A stretch of DNA of 64,000 nt from Rhodococcus sp. RD6.2 (GTDB lineage: Bacteria > Actinomycetota > Actinomycetes > Mycobacteriales > Mycobacteriaceae). The translations under genes were made by a program, and so were the position numbers. Numbering within the stretch: position 1 is the first letter of the stretch; each line of letters begins with the position of its first letter. The DNA is taken from NCBI RefSeq assembly GCF_001040705.1, contig NZ_CVQP01000001.1, positions 178,324-242,323 of the forward strand, in the 5' to 3' direction. A model generated the notes under the pieces. That model did no database searches. It saw only the letters and a list, made by a program, of their open reading frames with translations, and was not told the origin of the DNA. Positions 1 to 11,228 of this stretch are shown in pieces.

Positions 1-2326
<2,326 letters not shown>

Positions 2327-2340
<14 letters not shown>

Positions 2341-3040
2341 CGAATCGGTACCCGAGCCCGCGGACCGTGACGACGATTCGTGGGTCGGACGAGTCCTGCT
2401 CGATCTTCGTGCGGAGTCGCCGCACGTGCACGTCCACGATCCGCTCGTCGCCGAAGAATCCGCGATCCCACACTCTTTCCAGCAGGACGCTGCGGCTGAG
2501 GACCATACCGGGCGACTGTGCGAGTTCGCACAGCAGCCTGAACTCGGTGAGCGTCAGATGCACCGGGTCGTCGCCGCGTCGGGCCACCCCGCCGGCCGGT
2601 GAGAGAACCAGTGGGGTGTCCCGATCGTCGTCCAGGAGGATGTCGGCGGGCAGGTTCGGTTCGCCCGCGGCGCCGGCCCGTCGCCGCAGTGCCCGCATGC
2701 GCGCGGTGATCTCCTTGACCTCGAACGGCTTCGTCACGTAGTCGTCGGCCCCGGCTTCGAGGGCTGCGACCACATCGTGCGTGTCGTCGCGCGCACTGAC
2801 CACGATGATCGGCACGTCGTGATGGCGCCGAACCTGGCGGATGCAGGTGAAACCGTCCATGTCGCCGAGCACGAGGTCCACGATCATCACGTCGGGCGGA
2901 CCGTTGCGTTTGAGGTGATCGAGGGCGGTTTCCGCATCCGGAGCCTCGTCGACGTCGTAGCCCTCGTCCTCCAAAGCCATTCGGAGTGCGGCGCGGACAC
3001 GGTCGTCGTCCTCGACGATCAGCAGATTGGCACCCATCAC
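2327..3040 (-). CDS. OmpR/PhoB-family response regulator
   Basis: A 237-residue regulator. The receiver domain covers residues ~5-118, with the acidic pocket at EDDD (10-13), phospho-acceptor Asp55 (IVDLVLGD) and the conserved Lys in YVTKPF. The C-terminal winged helix ends in the typical ERIVDVHVRRLRTKIE and VRGLGYRF motifs. The start is GTG (3040) with an ATG one codon later; either could be used. It forms a pair with the overlapping kinase. The closest recognisable group is the MtrA/AfsQ1/CseB set of actinobacterial envelope-stress regulators; target genes cannot be read from the sequence. Confidence 0.95.
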
Positions 3041-3083
3041 CCCATAGTGGCAAACCCGGGTCGGGGGTCGGGGTGCCGGAGGG

Positions 3084-3722
3084 TCAGTGCCAGCCGAATG
3101 TGGTGGTGGCGGCGTCGACCGCGGCGGGAACGGCGTCGCTCTTGTCGGGAGCGAGATCGTGGCCCCTGCCGTCGACGAGGACGAGAGTGTGGGGTGCCGA
3201 GATCAGGGTGAGTGCCGCGCGCATCTCGTCGGGCGTGCCGAACGGGTCGCGGGTGCCGTGGACGAACACGCAGGGGCAGCGCAGGTCCGGAAGGTGCGCG
3301 GTGCGCGCCTTCTCCGGCTTGCCGGGCGGATGCAGCGGGTACGAGAACGACAGGAGCCCGCCGCAGATGTCGGGGCGTTCCGCCGCGAGCATCGACGCCT
3401 GACGTCCGCCGTACGAATGCCCGCCGAGAATCACCGGTGCGGAGGACAATTCACGGACCGCTGTCACCGCCGACACGATTCCGTCGCGATCCTGCGCTGC
3501 CGTTGACGGGCTCGGGGGGCCTTTCGGTCTGCGCTGCCGGAACGGCAGGTCGAACCGCAGCACAAGCGCACCTGCCGCCGCGAACTCGGCCGCCACGCGG
3601 CGCAGCAGGGGCGCATCCCGGTTGCCGCCCGCGCCGTGTGTCAGTACGAGTGCGGCGACCGGATCGCCGTCCGGCCGGTACAGGTCGCCGACCACGCCGT
3701 CGCGTTCGAACAGCTCGCTCAT
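3084..3722 (-). CDS. Alpha/beta hydrolase of the KANL3/Tex30-like family
   Basis: A 212-residue protein. The sequence shows an oxyanion-side TLTHGAGG-like segment (LVLTHGAGGNRDAP), the nucleophile elbow GGHSYGGRQA with the catalytic Ser, a strand-borne Asp in VHGTRDPFG and a C-terminal His in VDGRGHDL, a complete Ser-Asp-His triad. The size matches dienelactone-hydrolase-like alpha/beta proteins. The ATG at 3722 is preferred to in-frame starts further upstream because those would overlap the neighbouring gene. A TAGGTT box ends 7 nt before the ATG, so the gene may also be transcribed on its own as a leaderless mRNA. It lies 10 nt after the DUF4873 gene. Substrate unknown. Confidence 0.85.
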   Translation of the reverse strand: MSELFERDGVVGDLYRPDGDPVAALVLTHGAGGNRDAPLLRRVAAEFAAAGALVLRFDLPFRQRRPKGPPSPSTAAQDRDGIVSAVTAVRELSSAPVILGGHSYGGRQASMLAAERPDICGGLLSFSYPLHPPGKPEKARTAHLPDLRCPCVFVHGTRDPFGTPDEMRAALTLISAPHTLVLVDGRGHDLAPDKSDAVPAAVDAATTTFGWH

Positions 3723-3732
3723 ACCCTGAAAC

Positions 3733-4101
3733 CTACGGGACGGGCACGTCCACTTCGACCTCGTCGAGGGGGAACGGCGGCGCGCCGATACCGCTGATCC
3801 GCAGGTGACCCCATGGATCCTGCTCACCGAGCGTCGCCGGACACGCGTCACCGTCGGCGATCGTCAACGTCAGTGATGCGCGGTCGCGGCCGGTGAGTGC
3901 GCCGAGGTCGGGGCCGTCGATACGCCCGTACCAGTGGAAGCGTCCGTCGAGAGGTTCGAAGTGCCCGTTCAGGTGAACGACGGTGTCCAGTGCGGCGGAC
4001 CCGGTGGTGAGCACTGCAGCCCCGGCGTACGCGACGTCCGGTTCGAGCATCGCGGGGTCGATCGACGGTTCGGTCGCGCGTCTGCGCCTGCGGCGGATCA
4101 C
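3733..4101 (-). CDS. DUF4873-type small protein
   Basis: About 122 residues when started at the GTG that overlaps the upstream oxygenase stop by 4 nt (GTGA); an ATG at 4122 is the alternative and would overlap that gene by 25 nt. The sequence has a basic start (VIRRRRRR) and then a compact beta-rich region with VVHLNGHFEPLDGRFHWYGRI, which resembles DUF4873. These domains are often found near or fused to oxygenases and monooxygenases in Actinobacteria, and here it is coupled to an AurF-like diiron oxygenase. No catalytic residues can be assigned; a binding or accessory role is a guess. Confidence 0.72.
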   Translation of the reverse strand: MIRRRRRRATEPSIDPAMLEPDVAYAGAAVLTTGSAALDTVVHLNGHFEPLDGRFHWYGRIDGPDLGALTGRDRASLTLTIADGDACPATLGEQDPWGHLRISGIGAPPFPLDEVEVDVPVP

Positions 4102-5018
4102 AGGAACCCTGCCCGCCGCCACATCGCCCGTGACGGCGACCGCATCAGTCCGGTCTCCTCGAGGAACGCCGCGAGGTCCCCGAATCCGCGGCGCTGCATC
4201 TCACGGAAGTAGGGATTCGACAATGCCTGCCGCCGTGCCTCTTTCGGGTCCAGTCCCGCACGCGCGTACATCGCGGGATTGGTGAAGAGGCGTTGCAGCA
4301 GTGGACCGCCGACACCCTGGATGGTGCCGACCCACCACGTCTCGATCCTGCGGCTGCCTGCGACGCGCCTGCGCACCCCCTCGCGGGCGAACTTGATGTG
4401 GCGGGCCTCTTCGGTGACATGGATGCGCATCAACCGCGACATCATCGGTTGCAGCTCCGGATCGTCCATGACGCGACGCTGCGTGGCATCGAAGATCTCC
4501 TCGCCGATGAGCGCCGCGACCCACAGCATGGTGCCGCGAAAGGTCTTCGGCAGCAGGTTGACCACCACGGCTTGATGCCATCGCAACTGAAACGGCTTGG
4601 CGCCCATGGCCGCCACCGCGCGTCCGAACATCGTCATGTGCCTGCACTCGTCGCCCATCTCGGTGAGGACGTACCGGGTGTGCAGCGAGGTCGGGTCCTG
4701 GTGCATCAGGTTCCGAAGGAGTGCCTGCAACAGGATGTTCTCGAACCAGGCCCCGACGCTGAGGATGTTCGCGGCTTCCTGCCGGGACAGCTCGATCCGC
4801 TGCGTCTGTGTCATCGACTCCCACATCGGGGTGCCGTACAGGGACAGGACGGCCGGGGGCAGGAAGTACCGCCCCTCGACCAGTGGGGCGTCCCAGTCGA
4901 GGTCGACGACGGGATTGTAGGAGCGCTTGACCGACCCGGCGAGCAGGCGCCCCGCGACCACCTCGCGGTCGGCAGGTGTGGGGGCGGGGCGATCGGTGTG
5001 TTCGGTGGTGCGCGGCAT
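4098..5018 (-). CDS. AurF-like diiron oxygenase
   Basis: A 306-residue mostly helical protein with the ferritin-like diiron pattern of the para-aminobenzoate N-oxygenase (AurF) family: ENILLQALLRNL carrying the first Glu, MGDECRHMTMF with an ExxH-type pair, GEEIFD with the third carboxylate, and VTEEARHIKFARE with the second ExxH pair. AurF enzymes oxidise aromatic amines, but the many actinobacterial relatives have unknown substrates. Translationally coupled to the DUF4873 gene downstream. The region just upstream (about 5092-5114) contains an imperfect dyad, TGTGAAC followed by GTTACACA, which could be an operator. Confidence 0.83.
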   Translation of the reverse strand: MPRTTEHTDRPAPTPADREVVAGRLLAGSVKRSYNPVVDLDWDAPLVEGRYFLPPAVLSLYGTPMWESMTQTQRIELSRQEAANILSVGAWFENILLQALLRNLMHQDPTSLHTRYVLTEMGDECRHMTMFGRAVAAMGAKPFQLRWHQAVVVNLLPKTFRGTMLWVAALIGEEIFDATQRRVMDDPELQPMMSRLMRIHVTEEARHIKFAREGVRRRVAGSRRIETWWVGTIQGVGGPLLQRLFTNPAMYARAGLDPKEARRQALSNPYFREMQRRGFGDLAAFLEETGLMRSPSRAMWRRAGFL

Positions 5019-5132
5019 GCGGCGGCCCTCCGTGGTGTCGGATGTTTCCGTGACACGAGGAACGTAAGGCCGCCGGCACGCCGGGTCAATAGGTGTGTGT
5101 AACCAAAGTTCACATGTTTTTTGGCGCGACTG

Positions 5133-5459
5133 TCACTTCGCGACGGTCAGCAGGAACGCGACGTCCTCGACGGCCTCGACGCGGTGCCGTGCCGACGGGA
5201 TCACGAGAAGATCTCCGGCCGATCCCTTCCACGAGTCCTCGCCCGCGATGAGGGTCAACGTGCCGCTGAGGACCAGCAGCGTCGCCTCGCCCGGCGAATC
5301 GTGCTCCGCGAGTTCCTCGCCCGCGGTCAACGCCACCACCGTCTGACGCAGGCTGCGCTGGTGGCCGCCGTAGATCGTCTGCGAACTGCGACCGCTGGAC
5401 GCGGTGTTCGCCAGCTTGAGTTGTTGCCGCGCAACTGCGGTCAGCGACTTCTTGTCCAT
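5133..5459 (-). CDS. Small cupin-domain protein
   Basis: About 108 residues forming a single cupin barrel. Motif 1 appears as GEELAEHDSPGEATLLVLSG and motif 2 as GDLLVIPSARHRVEAVED. One metal-type His of motif 1 (EHDSP) and the motif 2 His (SARHRV) are present, so a metal ion could be bound, though the full HxH pair is not obvious. The ATG at 5459 is chosen over an upstream in-frame ATG because GAGAGG lies about 8 nt before it. It stands alone between the diiron oxygenase and the MpaB-like gene, on the same strand. Function unknown; many such proteins buffer or sense small molecules. Confidence 0.75.
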   Translation of the reverse strand: MDKKSLTAVARQQLKLANTASSGRSSQTIYGGHQRSLRQTVVALTAGEELAEHDSPGEATLLVLSGTLTLIAGEDSWKGSAGDLLVIPSARHRVEAVEDVAFLLTVAK

Positions 5460-5580
5460 GGGCGTGCCTCTCGCTGGGCCAGACCGGATCTTCACGTCGT
5501 GCCCCTGCAGTATGGCCCACTCGGCGCGCCCCGGCGCCGCACTTGCCGAACCCGCTTGCCCGGCGCCGTGTCGAGGTCGC

Positions 5581-6567
5581 CTACTGCTGCCCGGGTGGCG
5601 TGGCGAAGGAATCGAGCTGCGGAGCGGCGTACGCCGTACGCAACCGCTCGTAGCGGTAGCGGTTGTAGGCCAAAGGTTCGAGAAGGGCCCATTTCGGCAG
5701 GTGCTTGCGTGCGGTACGGATCAGCCCGGTGTAGACGCGGAACTCCCAGGCGCGCCGCGAGTTCCATTCGACGCCGAGGAGTTCGCGCATGCGGGGATGG
5801 GCGGCTGCCTCCGCGCAGATCCGTGCGGGCCGGGAGAGCAGCGGCGTCGCGACCCGCCACAGCGGGGTGATGAGGACGTGCAGCAAGTGTGGACCGAACA
5901 GCGTCGGGACGGGCATCGCATCGAAACTCGCGTTCGCCCACTGGAGGAAGTCGTTGTCGGCGAGTTCGGTCGCGGCGACGGAGTTGTAGTACTCCTCCGC
6001 CTCGGCGACGGTGGCGGGTACGGCGGCCTGGTCACTGTTCAGGTCGTAGTCGCTCATCGCCAGGATGGTCCGGTAGACGACCTCGCGCTGCTCGGCGTCG
6101 AGCTGTTTCGCGTAGGTGGACACGTAGCCGGTGTAGAAGACGAGCAGGCTGCTCGTTCCTACCCACTTCCACAGCGCGGGGTTGAGTGCGCTGTACCTCT
6201 CGCCCTCGAACTCTCCCTTGCCTCGGCCGCGTACCTGACCGTGCAGGTTCTTGAGGCGCGTCGCGGTCGCGCGGCGGTCGCCATCGTCGCCGAACAGCAT
6301 CAGCGGACCCCACATGTAGCTGCGGATGCCGCGGTTCGTGAAGTTCTCGGCGAAGCGTCCGCTCGCGTCGACGGCCGCGGCGACCTCGCGGTAGGCCACC
6401 TGGTCGAGGGCGAGCCTGCCGTACAGGCCGAAGGCGAGCGGCATGCCCATCCACCATCGGACGTCGGCGGCGAGCTCGTGGTGGGGTTGGCCGGGATGCC
6501 ACGGCGGGACGGCCGACGCAGTGGTGTCGCCGCTGGTCTCGGGCGGCGCAGCGGTGGTGCGGCTCAT
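5581..6567 (-). CDS. MpaB/DUF2236-family oxygenase-like protein
   Basis: A 328-residue helical protein with the DUF2236 signature region NPALWKWVGTSSLLVFYTGY, where family members usually read D-P-x-x-x-x-W-V-H-A. The His expected in that block is replaced by Gly, so haem binding or the usual oxygenase chemistry may be altered. The family includes latex-clearing rubber oxygenases and the mycophenolic-acid protein MpaB. A strong ribosome site (AGGGGG) precedes the ATG. The C-terminal RTARKHLPKWALLEPLAYNRYRYERL tail is basic. It is monocistronic, with about 120 nt of upstream sequence. A second, quite different member of the family is at 23782-25074. Confidence 0.75.
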   Translation of the reverse strand: MSRTTAAPPETSGDTTASAVPPWHPGQPHHELAADVRWWMGMPLAFGLYGRLALDQVAYREVAAAVDASGRFAENFTNRGIRSYMWGPLMLFGDDGDRRATATRLKNLHGQVRGRGKGEFEGERYSALNPALWKWVGTSSLLVFYTGYVSTYAKQLDAEQREVVYRTILAMSDYDLNSDQAAVPATVAEAEEYYNSVAATELADNDFLQWANASFDAMPVPTLFGPHLLHVLITPLWRVATPLLSRPARICAEAAAHPRMRELLGVEWNSRRAWEFRVYTGLIRTARKHLPKWALLEPLAYNRYRYERLRTAYAAPQLDSFATPPGQQ

Positions 6568-6686
6568 GGTTCCCCCTGGAACTGATTGTGAAAACGCCTG
6601 TTGTCAGATTAGCAGCGGACTGCATCTGAGGACGTGCGTATTCAGATCATTCTCGGGGTGTCGGCGGGCTGTGCCGGTGACCTGTT

Positions 6687-7172
6687 TCAGCGACGCGCGT
6701 AGGTGACGAACCGGAAGCGCACGCCGTCACGGCTCGACGTCAGCCAGTCGCCGGTGGCCGCCGCAACCCACTCGGGGCCCAGCTCCGGTGCGTAGGCGTC
6801 ACCGTCGACGTCCAGATCCACCTCGGTGACGATCAGACGATCGGCCCGGCCGAGCGTGGCCGCGTAGATCTCGCCGCCGCCCATCACCCAGGTCTCCCCG
6901 TCGCCGGCGAGTGCGAGAGCGTCGTCGATCGAGTGCGCTACCTCGGCGCCGTCCGCAGACCAGTCACGGTCGCGGGTGACGACGATGTTCCGGCGATCCG
7001 TCAGCGGCCGGAACCGCGGCGGCAGCGACTCCCACGTCCGGCGGCCCATCACCACGGGGTGGCCGGACGTGAGGTCCTTGAAGTGCGCCATGTCCTCCGG
7101 GATGCGCCACGGGATCGCGTTGTCGCGGCCGATGACCCCATTCGAGGCCTGGGCCCAGATCAGGCCGAGCAT
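6687..7172 (-). CDS. folA: Dihydrofolate reductase
   Basis: A 161-residue enzyme that reduces dihydrofolate to tetrahydrofolate with NADPH. Visible landmarks are the N-terminal LIWAQASNGVIGRDNAIPW loop, substrate-binding Asp27 (IPEDMAHF), the NADPH-binding GRRTWESLP and VTRDRDW segments and the VMGGGEIYAATL glycine loop. The start ATG shares one base with the thyA stop (TGATG), so folA is translationally coupled to thyA; this matches the metabolic link, because thymidylate synthase produces dihydrofolate. The length is standard for bacterial DHFR. Confidence 0.97.
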   Translation of the reverse strand: MLGLIWAQASNGVIGRDNAIPWRIPEDMAHFKDLTSGHPVVMGRRTWESLPPRFRPLTDRRNIVVTRDRDWSADGAEVAHSIDDALALAGDGETWVMGGGEIYAATLGRADRLIVTEVDLDVDGDAYAPELGPEWVAAATGDWLTSSRDGVRFRFVTYARR

Positions 7173-7990
7173 CAGACGGCTACCGGCGCCTTGATCGGGG
7201 GGTGGTGGCGGTAGCCGGAGATCTCGACGTCCTCGAAGGTGTAGTCGAAGATCGAGTCCCGCTTGTGCAGCGTCAGCGTCGGATACGGGTACGGCTCCCG
7301 CGACAGCTGCTCGGTGACCTGGTCGACGTGGTTGTCGTAGACGTGGCAGTCGCCGCCCGTCCAGATGAACTCGCCGACCTCGAGGCCCGTCTGCTGCGCC
7401 ACCATGTGCGTGAGCAGTGCGTAGCTGGCGATGTTGAATGGCACGCCGAGGAACAGGTCGGCGCTGCGCTGGTACAGCTGGCAGCTGAGTCTGCCGTCCG
7501 CGACGTAGAACTGGAAGAACGCATGGCACGGCTGCAGCGCCATCGCGTCGAGTTCGGCGACGTTCCACGCCGAGACGATCATGCGGCGCGAATCGGGGTT
7601 GGTCTTCAGCGTCTCGATCACCTTCGTGACCTGGTCGATGTGCTCGCCGTCGGGCGTCGGCCACGAGCGCCACTGCACTCCGTACACCGGTCCGAGCTCG
7701 CCGTCGGCGTCTGCCCACTCGTCCCAGATCGTCACGCCGTGCTCACGCAGCCACTCGACGTTGGAGTCGCCGCGCAGGAACCAGAGCAACTCGTACACGA
7801 TCGACTTGAGGTGCACCTTCTTGGTGGTGATCAGCGGGAAGCCCTCGCGCAGGTCGAAGCGCATCTGGTGGCCGAACACACTGCGGGTGCCGGTGCCTGT
7901 GCGGTCCGCCTTCGGGGTCCCGGTCTCCATGACCAGCCGCAGCAGGTCCTCGTACGGGGTGTGCACGGGAGCGGGCGTCGGGGAAGTCAC
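7172..7990 (-). CDS. thyA: Thymidylate synthase (ThyA type)
   Basis: A 272-residue enzyme that methylates dUMP to dTMP using methylenetetrahydrofolate. The catalytic Cys155 is in [14 protein letters not shown]; the dUMP phosphate-binding Arg pair (NPDSRRMI), [17 protein letters not shown] and the C-terminal [12 protein letters not shown] end are all present. Start is a GTG with no Shine-Dalgarno sequence; a TAGACT box lies 7 nt upstream, so translation from a leaderless transcript is likely. Only 44 bp separate it from the divergent cobF. It is followed directly by folA. Confidence 0.97.
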   Translation of the reverse strand: MTSPTPAPVHTPYEDLLRLVMETGTPKADRTGTGTRSVFGHQMRFDLREGFPLITTKKVHLKSIVYELLWFLRGDSNVEWLREHGVTIWDEWADADGELGPVYGVQWRSWPTPDGEHIDQVTKVIETLKTNPDSRRMIVSAWNVAELDAMALQPCHAFFQFYVADGRLSCQLYQRSADLFLGVPFNIASYALLTHMVAQQTGLEVGEFIWTGGDCHVYDNHVDQVTEQLSREPYPYPTLTLHKRDSIFDYTFEDVEISGYRHHPPIKAPVAV

Positions 7991-7997
7991 GGCCGCC

Positions 7998-8028
7998 AGT
8001 CTAGGCCGAGTCCCTCGGGCGATAGCCT
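7998..8028. promoter_or_regulatory. Divergent overlapping promoters of thyA and cobF
   Basis: In the 44-bp gap the minus strand carries TAGACT (8003-7998), 7 nt before the thyA GTG, and the plus strand carries TAGCCT (8023-8028), 6 nt before the cobF ATG. Neither gene has a ribosome site. These spacings fit -10 boxes of leaderless transcripts, and the two -10 boxes are only 19 bp apart, so the -35 side of each promoter must overlap the other gene. Confidence 0.65.
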
Positions 8029-8034
8029 CGCGGC

Positions 8035-8778
8035 ATGCGTGAACTCCTCGTGATCGGCGTCGGCGCCGGTGACCCCGACCAGGTGACGATCCAGGCAGTC
8101 AAGGCCATGAACCGGGCCGAGGTGTTCTTCGTCATCGGCAAGGGCGAACAGAAACAGGACCTCGTGGACCTGCGCACCGGCCTCCTCGACGAGCACATGC
8201 GCGGCGACTACCGGATCGTCGACATTGTCGATCCGCCCCGCGATCGGACCCCGAGCAACTACGAGGGCGTCGTCGACGACTGGCACGACCGCCGCGCCCA
8301 GGTGTTCGAGGAGGCGTTCGCGGCCGTCGACGGCGTCGGCGCCATCCTGGTCTGGGGTGACCCGTCGCTGTACGACAGCACCCTGCGGATCGTCGAGCGG
8401 GTCCTGCGGCGCGGCGTCGTTCACTTCGACCACACCGTGATCCCCGGAGTGACCAGTGTGTCGTCGCTGGCAGCGCAGCATCGGATCGTGCTCAACCGGA
8501 TCGGCGAGCCGGTGCTCACCACGACGGGGCGGCGGCTCCGCGATGATGGCCTGCCCGACGGCGTTCGGGACGCGGTCGTGATGCTCGACGCCGAGAACAG
8601 CTTCACCACCCTGGACGGCGACTGGGACATCTGGTGGGGCGCATACCTCGGCACCCCCGACGAGACCCTGATCGAGGGTGACCTGCACTCCGTCTCCGAC
8701 GAGATTGTCCGCACACGCGCCGAGCTGCGTGAGCGCAAGGGCTGGATCATGGACACCTACCTGGTCCGGAGGCGCTGA
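8035..8778 (+). CDS. cobF: Precorrin-6A synthase (deacetylating)
   Basis: A 247-residue SAM-dependent methyltransferase of the aerobic cobalamin pathway that methylates precorrin-5 at C-1 with loss of the C-20 acetate. The N-terminal [20 protein letters not shown] is the precorrin methylase signature, and [40 protein letters not shown] and [12 protein letters not shown] are typical of CobF. It is a lone B12-synthesis gene here, not in a cob cluster. The start is an ATG with TAGCCT 6 nt upstream and no ribosome site (leaderless). Presence of CobF implies aerobic de novo B12 synthesis, relevant to the B12-linked genes at 37-46 kb. Confidence 0.95.
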   Translation: MRELLVIGVGAGDPDQVTIQAVKAMNRAEVFFVIGKGEQKQDLVDLRTGLLDEHMRGDYRIVDIVDPPRDRTPSNYEGVVDDWHDRRAQVFEEAFAAVDGVGAILVWGDPSLYDSTLRIVERVLRRGVVHFDHTVIPGVTSVSSLAAQHRIVLNRIGEPVLTTTGRRLRDDGLPDGVRDAVVMLDAENSFTTLDGDWDIWWGAYLGTPDETLIEGDLHSVSDEIVRTRAELRERKGWIMDTYLVRRR

Positions 8779-8840
8779 CCCACTCGTGCGCGTTCGGCGG
8801 TCCCTCGACGCTTCAACCGCGCACGAACCGCGGAGCGGCC

Positions 8841-8846
8841 TACGCT
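8841..8846 (+). promoter_or_regulatory. -10 box of leaderless Fpg/Nei gene
   Basis: TACGCT ends 6 nt before the ATG at 8853, and no purine-rich ribosome site is present in between or just upstream. Confidence 0.55.
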
Positions 8847-8852
8847 GTTGGC

Positions 8853-9728
8853 ATGCCCGAACTGCCCGAGGTGGAGGCCCTGGCCCAGTTCCTGCGCGAC
8901 CATGCGGTCGGCGCGGTCATCGGGCGGGTGGACGTGGCGGCGTTGAGCGTGCTCAAGACGTTCGACCCTCCGATCGACGTCCTCGCCGGCCGTGACATCA
9001 CCGGCGCCGCCCGATTCGGCAAGCACCTCGGGCTTCGGTGCGGTCAGGAGGACGGTCTCTGGCTGATCACCCACCTGTCCCGGGCGGGGTGGCTGCGTTG
9101 GCAGGACAACCCGAGCCAGACGCCCCCCAAGCCGGGAAAGGGCCCGCTGGCGCTGCGGATGCACCTGTTCGCGCCCGACGGAACCACGCCGGCCATCGAC
9201 CTGACGGAGGCAGGCACCCAGAAGCGACTCGCGGTGTGGCTGGTGCGGATGCCCGCCGAGGTCCCGGGCATCGCGAAATTGGGCCCCGACGCCCTCGACG
9301 TCACCGAACCGGCGTTCGCGGAGCTGCTCGCGAAGTCGTCGGCCCGCATCAAGAACGCGCTCACCGATCAGTCGGTACTCGCGGGAGTCGGCAACGCGTA
9401 CTCCGACGAGATACTGCACACGGCGAAGCTCTCTCCCTTTGCGACCGCGAACAAGCTGACACCCGAACAGGTTTCGGAGCTGCGTGTGGTGATGCGCTCG
9501 GTTCTCGCCGATGCCGTCGACAGGTCGGCCGGGCAGGACGCCGCCAGGTTGAAGGGGGAGAAGCGGTCGGGGATGCGAGTGCACGCGCGGAGCGGACTGC
9601 CGTGCCCCGTCTGCGGTGACACCGTCCGCGAGGTGTCCTTCGCCGACCGGTCGTTCCAGTACTGCCCGACCTGCCAGACGGGTGGAAAGATCCTCGCCGA
9701 CCGCCGGATGTCGAAACTTCTCAAGTAG
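8853..9728 (+). CDS. Fpg/Nei-family DNA glycosylase/AP lyase
   Basis: A 291-residue base-excision repair enzyme. The mature N-terminus PELPEVEAL carries the catalytic Pro1 and Glu2; the helix-two-turn-helix region GVGNAYSDEILHTAKLSPF binds DNA; and the C-terminal zinc finger is C-P-V-C ... C-P-T-C-Q-T-G-G-K with the Arg-containing ADRR loop. The insert between strands and the zinc-finger ending are closer to actinobacterial Nei2-like proteins than to classical MutM, so exact lesion preference is uncertain. Leaderless start. Convergent with the carboxylesterase gene downstream, 15 nt apart. Confidence 0.93.
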   Translation: MPELPEVEALAQFLRDHAVGAVIGRVDVAALSVLKTFDPPIDVLAGRDITGAARFGKHLGLRCGQEDGLWLITHLSRAGWLRWQDNPSQTPPKPGKGPLALRMHLFAPDGTTPAIDLTEAGTQKRLAVWLVRMPAEVPGIAKLGPDALDVTEPAFAELLAKSSARIKNALTDQSVLAGVGNAYSDEILHTAKLSPFATANKLTPEQVSELRVVMRSVLADAVDRSAGQDAARLKGEKRSGMRVHARSGLPCPVCGDTVREVSFADRSFQYCPTCQTGGKILADRRMSKLLK

Positions 9729-9743
9729 CGCTTCCCAGTGGCG

Positions 9744-11228
9744 TCAGCGGCGGTGCTGGTAGCCCACCCACGCCCGCCGCTTGTCTCCGTCGGGGTCGTT
9801 CACCACTCGGGCGACGGTGTCGACGACGAGGGTTTCACGGCGCTCGAGGCTGTAGGCGGGCCACGTTTCCCTCGGGCGACCGTGACGGGCGAAGTGCAGC
9901 CAGTGGGACTGGACGAGGTTGGTGGCGGCGCGCAACCCGGAGCGCCCGCCGAGGGCGGTCGCAGCCTTTCCGAGTGGACTGTCGACCGACCCGAACACCG
10001 CGAAGAGCTCGGTGGCGTGCGTGGCGCCGAATCCGGTCCAGCGCAGCAGATTCGGTGCGAAATCGTACCTGTAGGCATAGGTGGGTGCGGCGCGGGTGTG
10101 GCCCTGTGCGACGAGTACGGACGGTTCCCAGAAGCTGACGTCGCCACCGAGTTGGACGGCGGCGTGCCGGTCGGGATAGCGCGGGTACGCAGCGAGGATC
10201 CGGGACTTCACGACGGGGTCCGTCTCGGCGAACATCTTCTCGATCCGGACCGGATCGGTCGGGATGATGTCCAGGAAGCGCGGAAAGATCGTGCCCTCCT
10301 TGGCGTTGGTACCGATGATGAGCGGGACGGGGTGCGCGAGTCCCGCGGCGAACGTGTCCAGCGGGTGCCTGGGCAAGAGGTCGCCGTCGACGACCGGGGC
10401 GAAAGCGCGGGTTCCCGGTGCCTCGTCGGCGCCGCGGGCGACGAGTGCATCGCCGACGCGGACCAACTCGTCCACCGTCGCTCCTCCGAGTGCCCGCACC
10501 GGGTCGGGTTCGCCCAGCATCTCGAGGAACTCCTCCGCCCACACCCGGGCGCGGTCGCGGCCGTACGCCGATGCCGCGGGAGGACTTTCGGCGATCGCCT
10601 GTCGGAACAGGCCGGCCGCGGCGGGAATGCACAGCAGGGTGGTGACCGCGTTCCCGCCGGCCGACTCGCCGAACAGTGTCACGTTGTCGGGATCACCGCC
10701 GAAAGCCGCGATGTTGCGCTGGACCCACTGCAGGGCGGCGATCTGGTCCCGCGGACCGAGATTGGAGTCGAACGTGCGGTCGCCGGTGGAGTGGTCCGTG
10801 AAGTCGAGGTACCCGAGTGCGCCGAGTCGGTAGTTGATCGACACGTACACGATGTCGCCGCGCCGGACCAGGCCGTCGCCGCGGTACAGCGGCGTCGTCG
10901 GTGATCCGCCGCTGTAGCCGCCACCGTGGATGAACACCATCACCGGGCGCGGCGTCGCACTGCGCGTTGCCGGGGTGACGACGTTGAGCGTCAGGCAGTC
11001 CTCGCCCATCCGCATCCGGCGGGTCTCCAGACCGGACTGCGGTGCGACGCAGCCGAACCGGGTTGCGTCACGTACCCCCGACCACGGCGTGGTGGGATGG
11101 GGAGCGCGCAATCGCAGGTCGCCGACGGGTGGCGTCGCGTAGGGGATTCCGCGCCAGGTGCGCAGCCCGTGCAGTTCCCGGCCCAGGACCGCGCCGTCCG
11201 CGGTGTGGACCACCAGCGGATCAGCCAC
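9744..11228 (-). CDS. Type B carboxylesterase
   Basis: A 494-residue alpha/beta hydrolase of the carboxylesterase/para-nitrobenzyl esterase family. Oxyanion hole HGGGYSGG starts at residue 101, the EDCLTLNV family signature is at 76-83, and the nucleophile Ser189 lies in FGESAGGNAV. A late Glu/Asp and the His in FGATHATELFAVF complete the triad. No signal peptide, so cytoplasmic. Its start overlaps the end of the upstream oxidoreductase gene by 8 nt, showing co-translation. Physiological substrate unknown; such enzymes hydrolyse many short-chain or aromatic esters. Confidence 0.93.
   Translation of the reverse strand: MADPLVVHTADGAVLGRELHGLRTWRGIPYATPPVGDLRLRAPHPTTPWSGVRDATRFGCVAPQSGLETRRMRMGEDCLTLNVVTPATRSATPRPVMVFIHGGGYSGGSPTTPLYRGDGLVRRGDIVYVSINYRLGALGYLDFTDHSTGDRTFDSNLGPRDQIAALQWVQRNIAAFGGDPDNVTLFGESAGGNAVTTLLCIPAAAGLFRQAIAESPPAASAYGRDRARVWAEEFLEMLGEPDPVRALGGATVDELVRVGDALVARGADEAPGTRAFAPVVDGDLLPRHPLDTFAAGLAHPVPLIIGTNAKEGTIFPRFLDIIPTDPVRIEKMFAETDPVVKSRILAAYPRYPDRHAAVQLGGDVSFWEPSVLVAQGHTRAAPTYAYRYDFAPNLLRWTGFGATHATELFAVFGSVDSPLGKAATALGGRSGLRAATNLVQSHWLHFARHGRPRETWPAYSLERRETLVVDTVARVVNDPDGDKRRAWVGYQHRR

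Noticed and set aside
5091-5115. Crp site upstream of the AurF-like gene
   Set aside because: TGTGAAC and GTTACACA form an imperfect dyad with the wrong spacing for TGTGA-N6-TCACA; noted only as a possible operator.
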